NCBI RefSeq assembly: GCF_023499215.1
Contig: NZ_JAKHSK010000028.1
Coordinates: 1-62,210 of the forward strand
From: Zunongwangia pacifica
GTDB taxonomy: Bacteria; Bacteroidota; Bacteroidia; Flavobacteriales; Flavobacteriaceae
Direction of reading: 5' to 3'
Length of the DNA stretch: 62,210 bases
The notes beneath the pieces were generated by a model. It was given only the letters and a program-made list of their open reading frames with translations. It was not told where the DNA came from and did not search any database. The translations under genes were made by a program, and so were the position numbers. Of this stretch, positions 41,777 through 50,819 are shown one piece after another (the first letter of the stretch is position 1; each line of letters begins with the position of its first letter).

Positions 41777-43687
41777 TTAGCCGTTTTTAACTAAAACAGC
41801 TTTTTGATTGCTCAACATGTTGATTTTGTTTAAAAACGCTCTGAAATCTTCAAATTTATCTGCCGGCCAATGTCCTTGGTTTACGCTTAAAGAGCGTTTA
41901 ACTACAAGGGTTCCCGGGTCTTCCTCAGATTCTTTAACAGAAAGTTTAAAACTTCCAAAATCGGTATCTATGCTAATTGCTTCGGGTAGGGCCTCCACCG
42001 CATAACCTTCAGGAATTTTAAAATTAAATTGATATTTATTAGTAAATCCACGTAAAATCTCAATAGGGTAAATTCTATTTTCGTTACGTGAAACCATATC
42101 TATTTCGGGCTCAATAAAATTAAGGGGCAGTAAGATCCTATTCCCTGCATTGGTATGGAATTTCTTACCACTAAAAACTAATTCTTCTGAAAAGCGAGCC
42201 TGCTCTTTATCATTTTCAAACTTTAGATCATCAAAATGAATCCCCTGTAAGTTTCCTAAAACTTCTTTATAATAAAGGTTTTTATCTTTGTCTTTTTGTT
42301 CTTGTATATGGTAATTATTGCCGTATGGAATTCCTTTACTTTCCTTTTTTATAGTGGCCGTAAAAGTATCTTCAGATAATACAATTTCACAAAGGGTTTC
42401 TTCGAGATTTATAGCGCACTCATAATTTGGGGTTTTTACAATTTCACCACCATCCTCTTTTATGAGTAAAACATGACGATTATCTGTAAAGTCCCCTAAA
42501 TAATTAAAAGGTAAGGACTGGCTTGTACACTCCAGCCATACATCGTTTTCTGCAATTCCCGGCACATTTAAGATCACATGGTTTCCCTGCATCGATGCAA
42601 ATTCAGGATCAATATCTTTTTGCTCGTCACCGGCATAAACCACCGCATAATTTGATTGAATACCCTGTGAGGCCAGCAAAGCTTTCATATAATTGGTTAA
42701 GCCTTTACAGTCTCCATATCCTACACGATCTACTTCAGTGGCCAAAATTGGCTCCCATCCACCAATACCCAATTGCACGCTTATATAGCGGGTCTTGCCC
42801 TGCATATACTCATAAATAAGTTTGGCCTTCTCGTAATCGCTCTCAACGCCTTTCACCAATTCTGAAATCTCGGCTTTTGTAGGGGCATATAATTCGTCTC
42901 TCCCTTTAATGAGATTTTCGTATTGCCACTTCCCAAATTCTTTCCAATTATTCGCACGACCTTCTACTCCCATCAAATTAAACCGATTAAGAGCTACTTT
43001 TACTTTGGGCGTCATTTCTGAAATCTGCGGACTATAAGGTTCGTATTTATAGGCGGGAATATTGCTTACTTCGTAGGATAATTCGAACTCGGTATTATTT
43101 TTTTTCAGCTGAATACTATCCAGATTCGTTTCTAAATAACGTAGTGGTATATGATTTGGATTTTTTAACTGGTATTTACCAGATTCCACGCTTACATAAT
43201 AGCCGTCAACGGGATGAAATGGCTGAATAAAAACAGTGCTGGAAGTTTGCACTTCACTCTCGTAAACCACCGTGTAAGGATAGCTCATAGGTGAATAATC
43301 CAGATAGCTCACCCTGTTATCGGAGTATAGATTAGAAGATCCCACCGCACTTTGATCTTTAAAATCACGCTGTTTATATTTCTTAATCTCATTACCCATT
43401 TTATCGTAAACATAGGCTAATTGAGACTTTATCTTTGCATCGCCATCATCATAAAAATCGTAGGCCCGTACATAACGATCCCCATATTTATTTAATACCG
43501 TAACCACTCGTTTTGTGGTCACGATCATTTTATCTACATCCTCAATTTCAATTAAAATGTTCTCATCCCTAAGTACCGCATTAGCATGTTCGGTAAGTTC
43601 TTTTTTAAGAATGATACTTTGGTAGGACTCCTGAGAAAAACAAAGGATTCCGCTTAAGAGCATAATGCTCAGTAAAAAAGATTTCAT
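41777..43687 (-). CDS. DUF3857 domain-containing transglutaminase-like protein
   Basis: A 636-residue exported protein (signal peptide 1-18, LCFSQ). DUF3857 domain about 50-235; transglutaminase-like core about 265-400 with Cys327 in GYGDCKG and His370 in QGNHVIL. The usual Asp is replaced by Glu386 (WLECTSQ). A beta-rich C-terminal domain follows. Proteins of this type have papain/transglutaminase folds and may be peptidases or cross-linkers in the envelope; nothing is proven. It precedes the second copy by 13 bases and follows dtd by 51 bases. Confidence 0.87.
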   Translation of the reverse strand: MKSFLLSIMLLSGILCFSQESYQSIILKKELTEHANAVLRDENILIEIEDVDKMIVTTKRVVTVLNKYGDRYVRAYDFYDDGDAKIKSQLAYVYDKMGNEIKKYKQRDFKDQSAVGSSNLYSDNRVSYLDYSPMSYPYTVVYESEVQTSSTVFIQPFHPVDGYYVSVESGKYQLKNPNHIPLRYLETNLDSIQLKKNNTEFELSYEVSNIPAYKYEPYSPQISEMTPKVKVALNRFNLMGVEGRANNWKEFGKWQYENLIKGRDELYAPTKAEISELVKGVESDYEKAKLIYEYMQGKTRYISVQLGIGGWEPILATEVDRVGYGDCKGLTNYMKALLASQGIQSNYAVVYAGDEQKDIDPEFASMQGNHVILNVPGIAENDVWLECTSQSLPFNYLGDFTDNRHVLLIKEDGGEIVKTPNYECAINLEETLCEIVLSEDTFTATIKKESKGIPYGNNYHIQEQKDKDKNLYYKEVLGNLQGIHFDDLKFENDKEQARFSEELVFSGKKFHTNAGNRILLPLNFIEPEIDMVSRNENRIYPIEILRGFTNKYQFNFKIPEGYAVEALPEAISIDTDFGSFKLSVKESEEDPGTLVVKRSLSVNQGHWPADKFEDFRAFLNKINMLSNQKAVLVKNG

Positions 43688-43738
43688 TGCAAAAACAGGT
43701 CATATTCGTTTTGCAATATATTAAAATTTTAAGAGTTT

Positions 43739-44191
43739 TTAACTTTTATTTTTAGAATCTATTAAGATTGTTACCGGGCCATCATTTAGCAGTTCCACCT
43801 TCATATCGGCACCAAATTTACCGGTGCCTACTTTTTTACCCAAATGCTTCTGAAAAGTCTCGATAAATTCTTCGTACAACGGAATCGCTATAGCTGGTTT
43901 GGCCGCTTTGATATAACTGGGACGATTGCCTTTTTTAGTACTCGCATGTAGCGTAAACTGACTCACAATAATGGCATCACCATTAACATCCATAAGTGAA
44001 TTATTCATTACTTCGTCTTCATCATTAAAGATGCGCATATTTACGATCTTGCGACATAGCCATTCTATATCTTCTGAAGTATCTTCGGCTTCTATTCCAA
44101 CTAATAGTAAAAGCCCTAAACCAATTTCAGCATTTACCTGATTTTCTATAGTTACCGAAGCTTTGGTTACCCGTTGCAATACTACTCTCAT
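43739..44191 (-). CDS. dtd: D-aminoacyl-tRNA deacylase
   Basis: A 150-residue Dtd, the normal length, which removes D-amino acids (and Gly) mischarged onto tRNA. Features: MRVVLQRVTKASVTIEN at the N-terminus, the SQFTLHASTKKGNRPSY block (family SQFTL) and the C-terminal GP-motif NDGPVTILID (normally NDGPVT). The start overlaps the rsgA stop by four bases, implying translational coupling. Confidence 0.95.
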   Translation of the reverse strand: MRVVLQRVTKASVTIENQVNAEIGLGLLLLVGIEAEDTSEDIEWLCRKIVNMRIFNDEDEVMNNSLMDVNGDAIIVSQFTLHASTKKGNRPSYIKAAKPAIAIPLYEEFIETFQKHLGKKVGTGKFGADMKVELLNDGPVTILIDSKNKS

Positions 44192-45135
44192 TTCTTGTAA
44201 TTATCAATTCGGTAAGGCTCGTCCTCACCTTCGATGATTTGCAAATAACTTTTATAACGTGACCACGGAATTTCACCTTCTTCCAATGCATCTTTTACCG
44301 CGCATTTTGGTTCATTAAGATGCAGGCAATTATGAAATTTACAATCTTGTTTTAATTCGAAGAATTCAGGAAAATAATTCCCCAACTCTTCTTTTTCGAT
44401 ATCTACCACTCCAAATCCCTTAATTCCGGGGGTATCTATAATTCTTGCATCAAAACTAAGGTCGAACATTTCAGCAAAAGTGGTGGTATGTTGTCCCTGC
44501 TTATGTTGCTCGGAAATTTCGAGGGTTTTTAAGTTTAAGGAAGGTTCTAAAGCATTGATAAGTGTTGATTTACCGGTACCGCTGTGTCCAGAAAACATCG
44601 AGGTTTTCCCTAACATCATTTCTTTAACTTTATCTACATTTTTACCACCCTTTGCCGAGATCCCTATACATTCATACCCAATATCACGATACAGTTTCGC
44701 AAGAAATTTTATTTCTAAAAGCTCGTCTTCATTATACGTATCGATTTTATTAAAAAGAAGGACTGCTTTTACATGATAAGCCTCTGCAGTAACTAAAAAA
44801 CGATCGATAAAGGTGGTAAAAGTAGGCGGATTATTTAAGGTCACCATTAGGAAAACCTGATCGATATTGGCAGCGATAATATGGGTTTGTTTAGACAGGT
44901 TTACCGAACGACGGATAATATAATTATCACGATCTTTAATCTTTTTGATCACCCCCTGAGTTTGTCCTGAAATTTCTTCAAGATCAATCTCTACCTTATC
45001 TCCCACCGCAACAGGATTGGTACTTTTAATCCCTTTTATTCGGAATTTCCCTTTGATACGGCAATCATAGAATTTACCATTCTCTGCCTTTACCTGATAC
45101 CAGCTGCCCGTAGATTTATAAACCGTTCCTTTCAT
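44188..45135 (-). CDS. rsgA: Ribosome small subunit-dependent GTPase RsgA
   Basis: A 315-residue circularly permuted GTPase that helps mature the 30S subunit. An OB-fold domain (about 1-70) precedes the GTPase domain, in which the NKID motif (G4) comes before G1 GHSGTGKST (about 182-190) and G3 DTPGIKGFG. A C-terminal zinc-binding part carries the Cys/His set in CKFHNCLHLNEPKC. It is the first gene after a terminator and is coupled to dtd. Confidence 0.95.
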   Translation of the reverse strand: MKGTVYKSTGSWYQVKAENGKFYDCRIKGKFRIKGIKSTNPVAVGDKVEIDLEEISGQTQGVIKKIKDRDNYIIRRSVNLSKQTHIIAANIDQVFLMVTLNNPPTFTTFIDRFLVTAEAYHVKAVLLFNKIDTYNEDELLEIKFLAKLYRDIGYECIGISAKGGKNVDKVKEMMLGKTSMFSGHSGTGKSTLINALEPSLNLKTLEISEQHKQGQHTTTFAEMFDLSFDARIIDTPGIKGFGVVDIEKEELGNYFPEFFELKQDCKFHNCLHLNEPKCAVKDALEEGEIPWSRYKSYLQIIEGEDEPYRIDNYKK

Positions 45136-45157
45136 TTACATGTTTCCCTCTAATTAA

Positions 45158-45191
45158 ATACCTCGCAAAATTACACAATTTCACGAGGTAT
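45158..45191 (-). terminator. Hairpin terminator ending the aromatic amino acid operon
   Basis: ATACCTCG and CGAGGTAT enclose an A/T-rich loop that itself can pair (AAATT/AATTT). On the minus strand it is followed by TTTAATT. It lies between the small hypothetical gene and rsgA. Confidence 0.7.
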
Positions 45192-45223
45192 CATCTTATT
45201 TATGGAAAATCAAGAACTGTTAT

Positions 45224-45559
45224 TTAACTATTCCAATCCAGAACTAGCTGCGGCATTTCGATTTCTGTATCTAAATCTATAGTCTGAAATTTAGCTACCT
45301 GCGCTCTAAACCAATTAGAAAAGTCTGAATGATCATTTTTAAAATTCAACATAAAATTTTCACTCTCTGCCTCGGTGTAAACGACCACTTCATAAGTATT
45401 ATTTCTCTGCTGCAAATACCAGCTTTCTTTATAAACACCTATTCTAGCATGCATCTGTGAAAATTCTTCACTTCTATTGTGTTTGATCTCTTTTACAAAA
45501 TTTAACCAATCCTCAACTTTTTCAGGATCGATAGGAAAAGAATATCCAAATTTCTGCAT
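45224..45559 (-). CDS. Hypothetical protein at the end of the Phe/Tyr operon
   Basis: A 111-residue soluble protein without signal or membrane segments, rich in aromatic residues, with an alternating helix/strand pattern (KVEDWLNFVKEI, ARIGVYKESWYLQ, TYEVVVYTEAES, FSNWFRAQVAKF) that could be a small ferredoxin-like or dimeric alpha/beta-barrel fold. I do not recognise the family. It starts four bases after the DAHP synthase gene and ends before a terminator, so it is cotranscribed with the aromatic amino acid genes; whether it takes part is unknown. Confidence 0.75.
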   Translation of the reverse strand: MQKFGYSFPIDPEKVEDWLNFVKEIKHNRSEEFSQMHARIGVYKESWYLQQRNNTYEVVVYTEAESENFMLNFKNDHSDFSNWFRAQVAKFQTIDLDTEIEMPQLVLDWNS

Positions 45560-45563
45560 AAGC

Positions 45564-46646
45564 TTAGCTATCTAAAATAGCCTGCTGATGATTAATAGAT
45601 TCCTGGTGAACTGCTTTAAATAATTTTAAAACAAACTCTTCACTAAGTCCGTGTTGTTCCCCTTCAAGCACCATTTTACCAAGGATTTCATTCCAACGTT
45701 TGGTTTGAAGAATCGCTACGTTTTGTGACTTCTTCACGTGACCAATATCTTCAGAAATTTTCATACGTTTCGCTAAAAGCTCGATTAATTGATTATCGGC
45801 GATATCTATTTTAGCCCTAAGGTTCTGTAATTTATTTTGGTAATCTTCGCTTTCAGAAACCTCTTTTCTAATCTTAAGATCTTTCATAATCTGTACTAAA
45901 GTTGCCGGTGTAATTTGCTGTTTAGCATCACTCCATGCATTATCAGGATCCCAGTGAGTTTCTACCATTAATCCGTCGAAGTTAAGATCTAGCGCAGTTT
46001 GGCAAAGATCAAAAATAATATCACGACGACCTGCAATGTGCGAAGGATCTAAAATTAAAGGAAGATCAGGGAATTTATTTTGTAACTCGATCGCAATTTG
46101 CCATTCCGGGTTATTACGGTATTTCGATTTTTCGTAGCTGGAAAATCCTCTGTGAATTACCCCAAGGTTTTTAATATCCGCAGTGTACATACGCTCTACT
46201 GCACCAAGCCATAGCGCTAAATCTGGGTTTACAGGATTTTTAATTAATACCGGCTTATCAGTTCCTTTAAGCGCATCTGCAATTTCCTGAATTATAAAAG
46301 GAGAGACCGTAGTTCTTGCTCCAATCCAAAGAATATCAATGTCGTGTTTTAAAGCTAACTCAACGTGATGCGGATTCGCAACCTCGGTAGTCGTTAACAT
46401 TCCGGTTTCCTCTTTGGCCTTTTGTAACCATTTTAAACCTAAAGCACCAACACCTTCAAAGTTTCCTGGTCTTGTTCTTGGTTTCCAAATTCCGGCACGT
46501 AAAACTGTAGCATCGGTATCTTTTAACTGATGAGCGATTTTTAACACCTGCTCTTCGGTCTCTGCACTACATGGTCCTGCGATTACCAACGGATGATCTA
46601 ATCCGAATGCGTCTAACCAGTTTCTTAATTCTTTCTTGTTTTCCAT
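45564..46646 (-). CDS. Bifunctional DAHP synthase / chorismate mutase
   Basis: A 360-residue fusion. Residues about 1-255 are a type I-beta DAHP synthase (VIAGPCSAETEEQ, RAGIWKPRTRPGNFEG, LIKNPVNPDLALW, HRGFSSYEKSKYRN, LILDPSHIAGRRD), which makes the first shikimate-pathway intermediate. Residues about 270-355 are an AroQ-type chorismate mutase (LRAKIDIADNQLIELLAKRM, ISEDIGHVKKS, ILQTKRW), which makes prephenate. The fusion joins the first common step to the branch step for Phe and Tyr, suiting its place after pheA, the aminotransferase and tyrA. Confidence 0.95.
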   Translation of the reverse strand: MENKKELRNWLDAFGLDHPLVIAGPCSAETEEQVLKIAHQLKDTDATVLRAGIWKPRTRPGNFEGVGALGLKWLQKAKEETGMLTTTEVANPHHVELALKHDIDILWIGARTTVSPFIIQEIADALKGTDKPVLIKNPVNPDLALWLGAVERMYTADIKNLGVIHRGFSSYEKSKYRNNPEWQIAIELQNKFPDLPLILDPSHIAGRRDIIFDLCQTALDLNFDGLMVETHWDPDNAWSDAKQQITPATLVQIMKDLKIRKEVSESEDYQNKLQNLRAKIDIADNQLIELLAKRMKISEDIGHVKKSQNVAILQTKRWNEILGKMVLEGEQHGLSEEFVLKLFKAVHQESINHQQAILDS

Positions 46647-46657
46647 AATTAAAAATT

Positions 46658-47506
46658 TTAGCTAATTCCGTTTAAAATTGATTTTATATGATTTGTACGT
46701 TCCATTTCGTTGTACACTTCACCAAACTCGTCGTTGGCGATTAAGTCTCTAAAAGAGCTTAAATTCTGAATATATTCATTTAATGTTTCTAGCACGTTTT
46801 CTTTATTCTGCTGAAAAATGGGCGACCACATCGCCGGCGAACTTTTTGCTAGCCGAACAGTTGAAGCAAATCCACTTCCCGCCAAATCGAAAATATCACG
46901 CTCGTTTTTCTCTTTTTCTAGCACTGTTTTTCCCAGCATAAAAGAGCTGATATGTGACAAATGCGATACATAAGCAATATGGCGATCGTGAGACTCAGGA
47001 TCCATATATCGAATACGCATGCCTATTCTTCTAAAGATCTCCATACCTCGTTCCTGAAGTTTAAAAGCTGTTTTCTCTACTTCACAAACGATATTGGTCT
47101 TTTGCTTATATAAATCTTTTACAGCCGCTGAAGGGCCAGAAAATTCGGTCCCGGCAATGGGATGTGCTGATAAATAATTTCTACGCTTTGGATGATCTTT
47201 TACTGCTTCACATAATTTGAATTTTGTAGAACCGGCATCGATTACCAAAGTATCATCCCCGGCATGATCTAAAGCCTCAGATAAGACTTTAATACTAATA
47301 TCTACAGGCACTGCCACAATCGCTACATCACTATCGGCCAGATCTTCCATCTTACCTGCTTTATCGATAGATCCAATCTTTAAGGCTTCCTTTACATGCC
47401 CTTCGTTCTTATCGATACCAAAAATGGTACTTTCAGGAAAAGATTCTTTAATTGCCAAAGCAAACGAACCACCAATAAGGCCTACTCCTATTACACTTAC
47501 TTTCAT
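46658..47506 (-). CDS. tyrA: Prephenate dehydrogenase
   Basis: A 282-residue NAD(P)-dependent TyrA-type enzyme. The Rossmann motif GVGLIGGSFALAIK is at about 7-20, DAGSTK at about 90-95 and the active-site region GTEFSGPSAA (normally HPIAGTE) at about 118-127. It oxidatively decarboxylates prephenate to 4-hydroxyphenylpyruvate for tyrosine. There is no C-terminal ACT domain. The start overlaps the aminotransferase stop by four bases. Confidence 0.94.
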   Translation of the reverse strand: MKVSVIGVGLIGGSFALAIKESFPESTIFGIDKNEGHVKEALKIGSIDKAGKMEDLADSDVAIVAVPVDISIKVLSEALDHAGDDTLVIDAGSTKFKLCEAVKDHPKRRNYLSAHPIAGTEFSGPSAAVKDLYKQKTNIVCEVEKTAFKLQERGMEIFRRIGMRIRYMDPESHDRHIAYVSHLSHISSFMLGKTVLEKEKNERDIFDLAGSGFASTVRLAKSSPAMWSPIFQQNKENVLETLNEYIQNLSSFRDLIANDEFGEVYNEMERTNHIKSILNGIS

Positions 47507-48648
47507 CCTTTTATTCGTTTAATGGCTTCATCTACGTTTTCCTCGTCTGTACACAGTGAAAAACGAATGTAGCCCTCTCCCATATCCCCAAAAATAAATC
47601 CGGGAGCCGTAAAGATGCTGTGTTCATGTAACAGACCATCTACAAACTCTTCAGAAGTTTTTCCTTCAGGTACTTTGCACCAAATAAACATCCCTGCCTG
47701 CTCTTTTCCCGGCGTACATTCTAAAGCTTCGGCTAATTCTAGAATTTTAGCCCTTCGGCTTTTATAAATCGCATTCATAGAATCGAACCAGTTTTTATCT
47801 AATTTCAATGCTTCAGTAGCGCCGGCCTGTACAGGGTAAAACATACCGCTATCCATATTGGTTTTTACCTTTAATACCGTATCGATATTTTTTGCGCTTC
47901 CGCTAAGCATCCCAACGCGCCATCCTGCCATATTAAAACTTTTGCTTAAACTATTCAGTTCCAGAGCCACTTCTTTAGCACCTTCCACCTTTAAAATACT
48001 TTTAGGATGGTCGTTTAGAATAAAACTATAGGGATTATCATTTACGATAAGAATCTGATGCTTTTTACCAAAAGCTACCAATTGCTCAAAGACCTCATCT
48101 GTAGCTGATGCTCCCGTAGGCATATGCGGATAATTAACCCACATAATTTTCACTTTACTTAAATCCTGCTGCTCTAATTCATCAAAATTCGGTAACCAGT
48201 TCCCTTCTTCATTTAGATCATAAAAAACCGCCTTTGCACCAACCAATTTTGAAACCGAGGTATAGGTAGGATAGCCAGGATTAGGAATTAACACCTCGTC
48301 GCCTTCATTAAGATAGGCCATAGAAATATGCAAGATCCCTTCTTTACTTCCCATTAACGGGATAGTCTCGGTCTCTGGATCCAAGTACACCTGATAATAC
48401 TTCTTATAGAACCCGGCAATCGCATTCCTAAATTCAGCAGTACCTTTATACGGCTGATATTGATGCGCGCCATTTTGAGTTAAACCTTCATTTAAGGCGG
48501 CAATCACCTGTGGCGGTGGGGGTAAATCTGGACTACCAATTCCTAAATTGATAATGGGTTTACCTGCGGCCTGCAAGGCACGAACTTCTCTTAATTTCGA
48601 AGAGAAATAGTACTCTTTTACATGTTCTAACCTATTGGCTGGTATCAT
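47503..48648 (-). CDS. Class I aminotransferase, probable prephenate/aromatic aminotransferase
   Basis: A 381-residue PLP-dependent aminotransferase. Family blocks are INLGIGSPDLPPP, NPGYPTYTS, VNYPHMPTGA, VNDNPYSFI and the PLP lysine in SLNSLSKSFNMAGWRVG (about residue 234). By position between pheA and tyrA it probably performs the last step to Phe and Tyr, or transaminates prephenate; specificity is inferred only from context. It begins two bases after pheA and overlaps tyrA by four bases. Confidence 0.92.
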   Translation of the reverse strand: MIPANRLEHVKEYYFSSKLREVRALQAAGKPIINLGIGSPDLPPPPQVIAALNEGLTQNGAHQYQPYKGTAEFRNAIAGFYKKYYQVYLDPETETIPLMGSKEGILHISMAYLNEGDEVLIPNPGYPTYTSVSKLVGAKAVFYDLNEEGNWLPNFDELEQQDLSKVKIMWVNYPHMPTGASATDEVFEQLVAFGKKHQILIVNDNPYSFILNDHPKSILKVEGAKEVALELNSLSKSFNMAGWRVGMLSGSAKNIDTVLKVKTNMDSGMFYPVQAGATEALKLDKNWFDSMNAIYKSRRAKILELAEALECTPGKEQAGMFIWCKVPEGKTSEEFVDGLLHEHSIFTAPGFIFGDMGEGYIRFSLCTDEENVDEAIKRIKG

Positions 48649-48650
48649 TA

Positions 48651-49475
48651 TTAAACGTTGTTTTTATATGTTCCAAAAATTCTTAATTGCTCGGTCATCA
48701 TTCTTAAAACTTCGATGGCTTTAGAAAATTGCTCGTAATTATCGAAAGTGACATCAATAAAAAAGCTGTATTTCCAAGGGGTTTCGATAATAGGCATACT
48801 CTGGATCTTGGTCATGTTAAGATCAAAATCGCGCATAATATTTAATACTGAAACTAAACTCCCCGTGCGGCTTTCTAACTCGAACTTCAATGAAGCCTTA
48901 TCGATCTTCTCGCCGTTAGGCTCTTTTTTGGTTTTACTGATGATTAAAAACCTGGTAGCATTACTCTTTTTTGTATGAATGCCTGAAGCCAGAATATCCA
49001 ATCCAAAAATTGAAGCTGCCGCAGTACTAGCTACCGCAGCTACATGCTTGGACTGTTTTTCTGCAATTCTTCTGGCAACCTCGGCAGTATCGGCATCTTC
49101 GATCAATTTAATATGAGGATATTTTTTGAAGAATTCTTTACACTGCAATAAAGCCATGGGATGAGAATATACTTTTTTAATATGTTCGATTTGCTGCCCT
49201 TTAAGCGCCATCATATTCATGGCGATTGGGATATAATGCTCGCCTATTACGTGTAGATTATTTTCATCGATCAACGCATAATTGGGAAGGATAGAGCCTG
49301 CTATAGAATTTTCTATCGCCATTACAGCTTCCTGAATTTCATCATTTACCAGGCTTTGCACCAGCTCCTGAAAAGACATACATTCTTTAACCTGTACATC
49401 TTCACCATAATATTGCTGGGCCACCAAATGATGAAAGGACCCCTGAATTCCCTGTATTCCTATGACTTTTTTCAT
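48651..49475 (-). CDS. pheA: Prephenate dehydratase
   Basis: A 274-residue PheA. Catalytic domain at about 1-180 (GIQGIQGSFHHLVAQQYYG, ENSIAGSILPNYAL, SHPMALLQCKEF, and the NATRFL motif at about 175-180). A regulatory ACT domain follows at about 190-270 with the ESRTGSL motif at about 198-204 that in this family binds Phe for feedback inhibition. It makes phenylpyruvate from prephenate. First structural gene of the operon; a leader peptide with eight consecutive Phe/Tyr codons and a terminator/antiterminator lie upstream. Confidence 0.95.
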   Translation of the reverse strand: MKKVIGIQGIQGSFHHLVAQQYYGEDVQVKECMSFQELVQSLVNDEIQEAVMAIENSIAGSILPNYALIDENNLHVIGEHYIPIAMNMMALKGQQIEHIKKVYSHPMALLQCKEFFKKYPHIKLIEDADTAEVARRIAEKQSKHVAAVASTAAASIFGLDILASGIHTKKSNATRFLIISKTKKEPNGEKIDKASLKFELESRTGSLVSVLNIMRDFDLNMTKIQSMPIIETPWKYSFFIDVTFDNYEQFSKAIEVLRMMTEQLRIFGTYKNNV

Positions 49476-49489
49476 TCAAAAATTGATGT

Positions 49490-49567
49490 AAAAAAAAAGT
49501 CCCGATTTTTAGATCGAGACTTTTATATAATATTGTTTGCTTAATTACATACCATTCCCGATCTCTA
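49490..49567 (-). promoter_or_regulatory. Transcription attenuator of the pheA operon
   Basis: Minus strand. Terminator: GTCTCGAT (49520-49513) pairs with ATCGGGAC (49506-49499), six-base loop, then nine T (49498-49490). Competing antiterminator: AGATCGGGA (49564-49556), directly after the leader-peptide stop, pairs over nine bases (one G-U) with TCTCGATCT (49519-49511), which contains most of the terminator's left arm. A ribosome stalled at the Phe/Tyr codons would leave the first segment free and allow read-through; one that finishes at the stop would cover it and let the terminator form. Confidence 0.85.
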
Positions 49568-49624
49568 ATCCTTAAAAAAGAAATAAAAATAAAAGAATGC
49601 GTTCCAAGTAATTAAGTTCTTCAT
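49565..49624 (-). CDS. pheL: Phe/Tyr-rich leader peptide of the pheA operon
   Basis: A 19-residue frame, MKNLITWNAFFYFYFFFKD, followed by TAG. Residues 10-17 are eight consecutive aromatic residues (six Phe, two Tyr), with a Trp at 7. It is placed 90 bases before pheA and its stop is next to the antiterminator arm, the standard geometry of ribosome-mediated attenuation. No Shine-Dalgarno site is seen, as usual in this phylum. A weak -7 box TACTTTAG lies at 49651-49644. The symbol pheL is given by analogy with enteric bacteria and not by homology. Confidence 0.85.
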   Translation of the reverse strand: MKNLITWNAFFYFYFFFKD

Positions 49625-49871
49625 CTGTTCGTTATTACGTCGACTAAAGTATAATTATATTTTAATATGAAAAACCATTTTTTAATATTTTTTAAGATAA
49701 ATGTACTTTTTACGAATCTTTTTACATTTCAGTTCTTTGAGAATAAATTTTGCAGCGAAACTATTTCCCACAGGGCTGTTTTTAAATAATTAATAACCTA
49801 CAGAAAAGCATGTCCTCTATAAACACTGAAAAAAGTAAAATTTCAGGGCTTTAAAGCGACAAATTTATGCG

Positions 49872-49879
49872 TACTTTTG
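49872..49879 (+). promoter_or_regulatory. Predicted -7 box of gldA
   Basis: TACTTTTG fits TAnnTTTG exactly, 16 bases before ATG 49896. A weak TTTA lies 18 bases further upstream. Confidence 0.45.
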
Positions 49880-49895
49880 ATCTAAAGCTTCAAAT

Positions 49896-50819
49896 ATGTC
49901 GATTTCAGTAGAAAAAATATCAAAATTTTATGGAGAACAAAAAGCCCTGAACCAGGTTTCATTTTCTGTTGAAAAAGGAGAAATTGTGGGTTTTCTTGGC
50001 CCAAACGGTGCCGGAAAATCTACGCTCATGAAAATTCTGACTGGCTATCTTAAACCTTCTGAAGGTACAGCCAGCGTCAATGGTTTTGAAATCAAGCATC
50101 AATTACACGATTTACAAAAAAGTATTGGTTACCTGCCAGAACACAATCCTTTATATACTGAAATGTATGTACGGGAATATTTAGCATTTAATGCCAACAT
50201 CTACGGAATCAAAAAAGATCGTATAGAAGAAGTAATTAAATTAACCAATCTCACTCCTGAAGCCAATAAAAAAATCGATCAGCTTTCTAAAGGGTATCGC
50301 CAGCGTGTTGGTTTGGCCGCAGCATTATTACATGATCCACAGGTATTAATCTTAGATGAACCTACTACGGGACTGGATCCCAATCAACTGGTAGAAATTC
50401 GGAGCCTTATTAAGAATATCGCCAAAAACAAGACAATTTTTCTTTCTACCCACATTATGCAGGAAGTGGAAGCACTTTGTGATCGCGTTATTATTATTAA
50501 TCATGGAGAAATTATCACCAATCAAAAACTTGCCGATCTTCGGAAAGGCCAGGAACAAATTATTGAGGTTGAATTTGATTATCGCATCGAAATTGTTGCC
50601 CTTCAACAGCTACCTCATTTAAAAGAAATAAAAAATCCTGCTGGTTTTGCGTATGAACTCACCTTCAATACTACGGAAGATATGCGCCCCACTGTTTTTG
50701 ATTTCGCGCATGATAACGGACTAAAAACCCTTCAACTGAATCAAAAAACAAAAAACCTGGAAAGTTTGTTTACTGAATTAACTAATATCCCCCCAAGCCC
50801 CCGAAGGGGAGTTTTATAG
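49896..50819 (+). CDS. gldA: Gliding motility-associated ABC transporter ATPase GldA
   Basis: A 307-residue ABC ATPase. Walker A GPNGAGKST at 35-43, signature LSKGYRQRVGLA at about 130-141, Walker B VLILDEPT at about 150-157, and the switch histidine in LSTHIMQEVEALCD. Length and C-terminal domain fit GldA, which with the GldF and GldG membrane proteins forms a transporter needed for gliding in Flavobacteriia; the partner genes are not here. The last ten residues (NIPPSPRRGVL) are encoded by a dispersed repeat that has run into the gene's end, so the original C-terminus was probably near residue 296. Confidence 0.9.
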   Translation: MSISVEKISKFYGEQKALNQVSFSVEKGEIVGFLGPNGAGKSTLMKILTGYLKPSEGTASVNGFEIKHQLHDLQKSIGYLPEHNPLYTEMYVREYLAFNANIYGIKKDRIEEVIKLTNLTPEANKKIDQLSKGYRQRVGLAAALLHDPQVLILDEPTTGLDPNQLVEIRSLIKNIAKNKTIFLSTHIMQEVEALCDRVIIINHGEIITNQKLADLRKGQEQIIEVEFDYRIEIVALQQLPHLKEIKNPAGFAYELTFNTTEDMRPTVFDFAHDNGLKTLQLNQKTKNLESLFTELTNIPPSPRRGVL

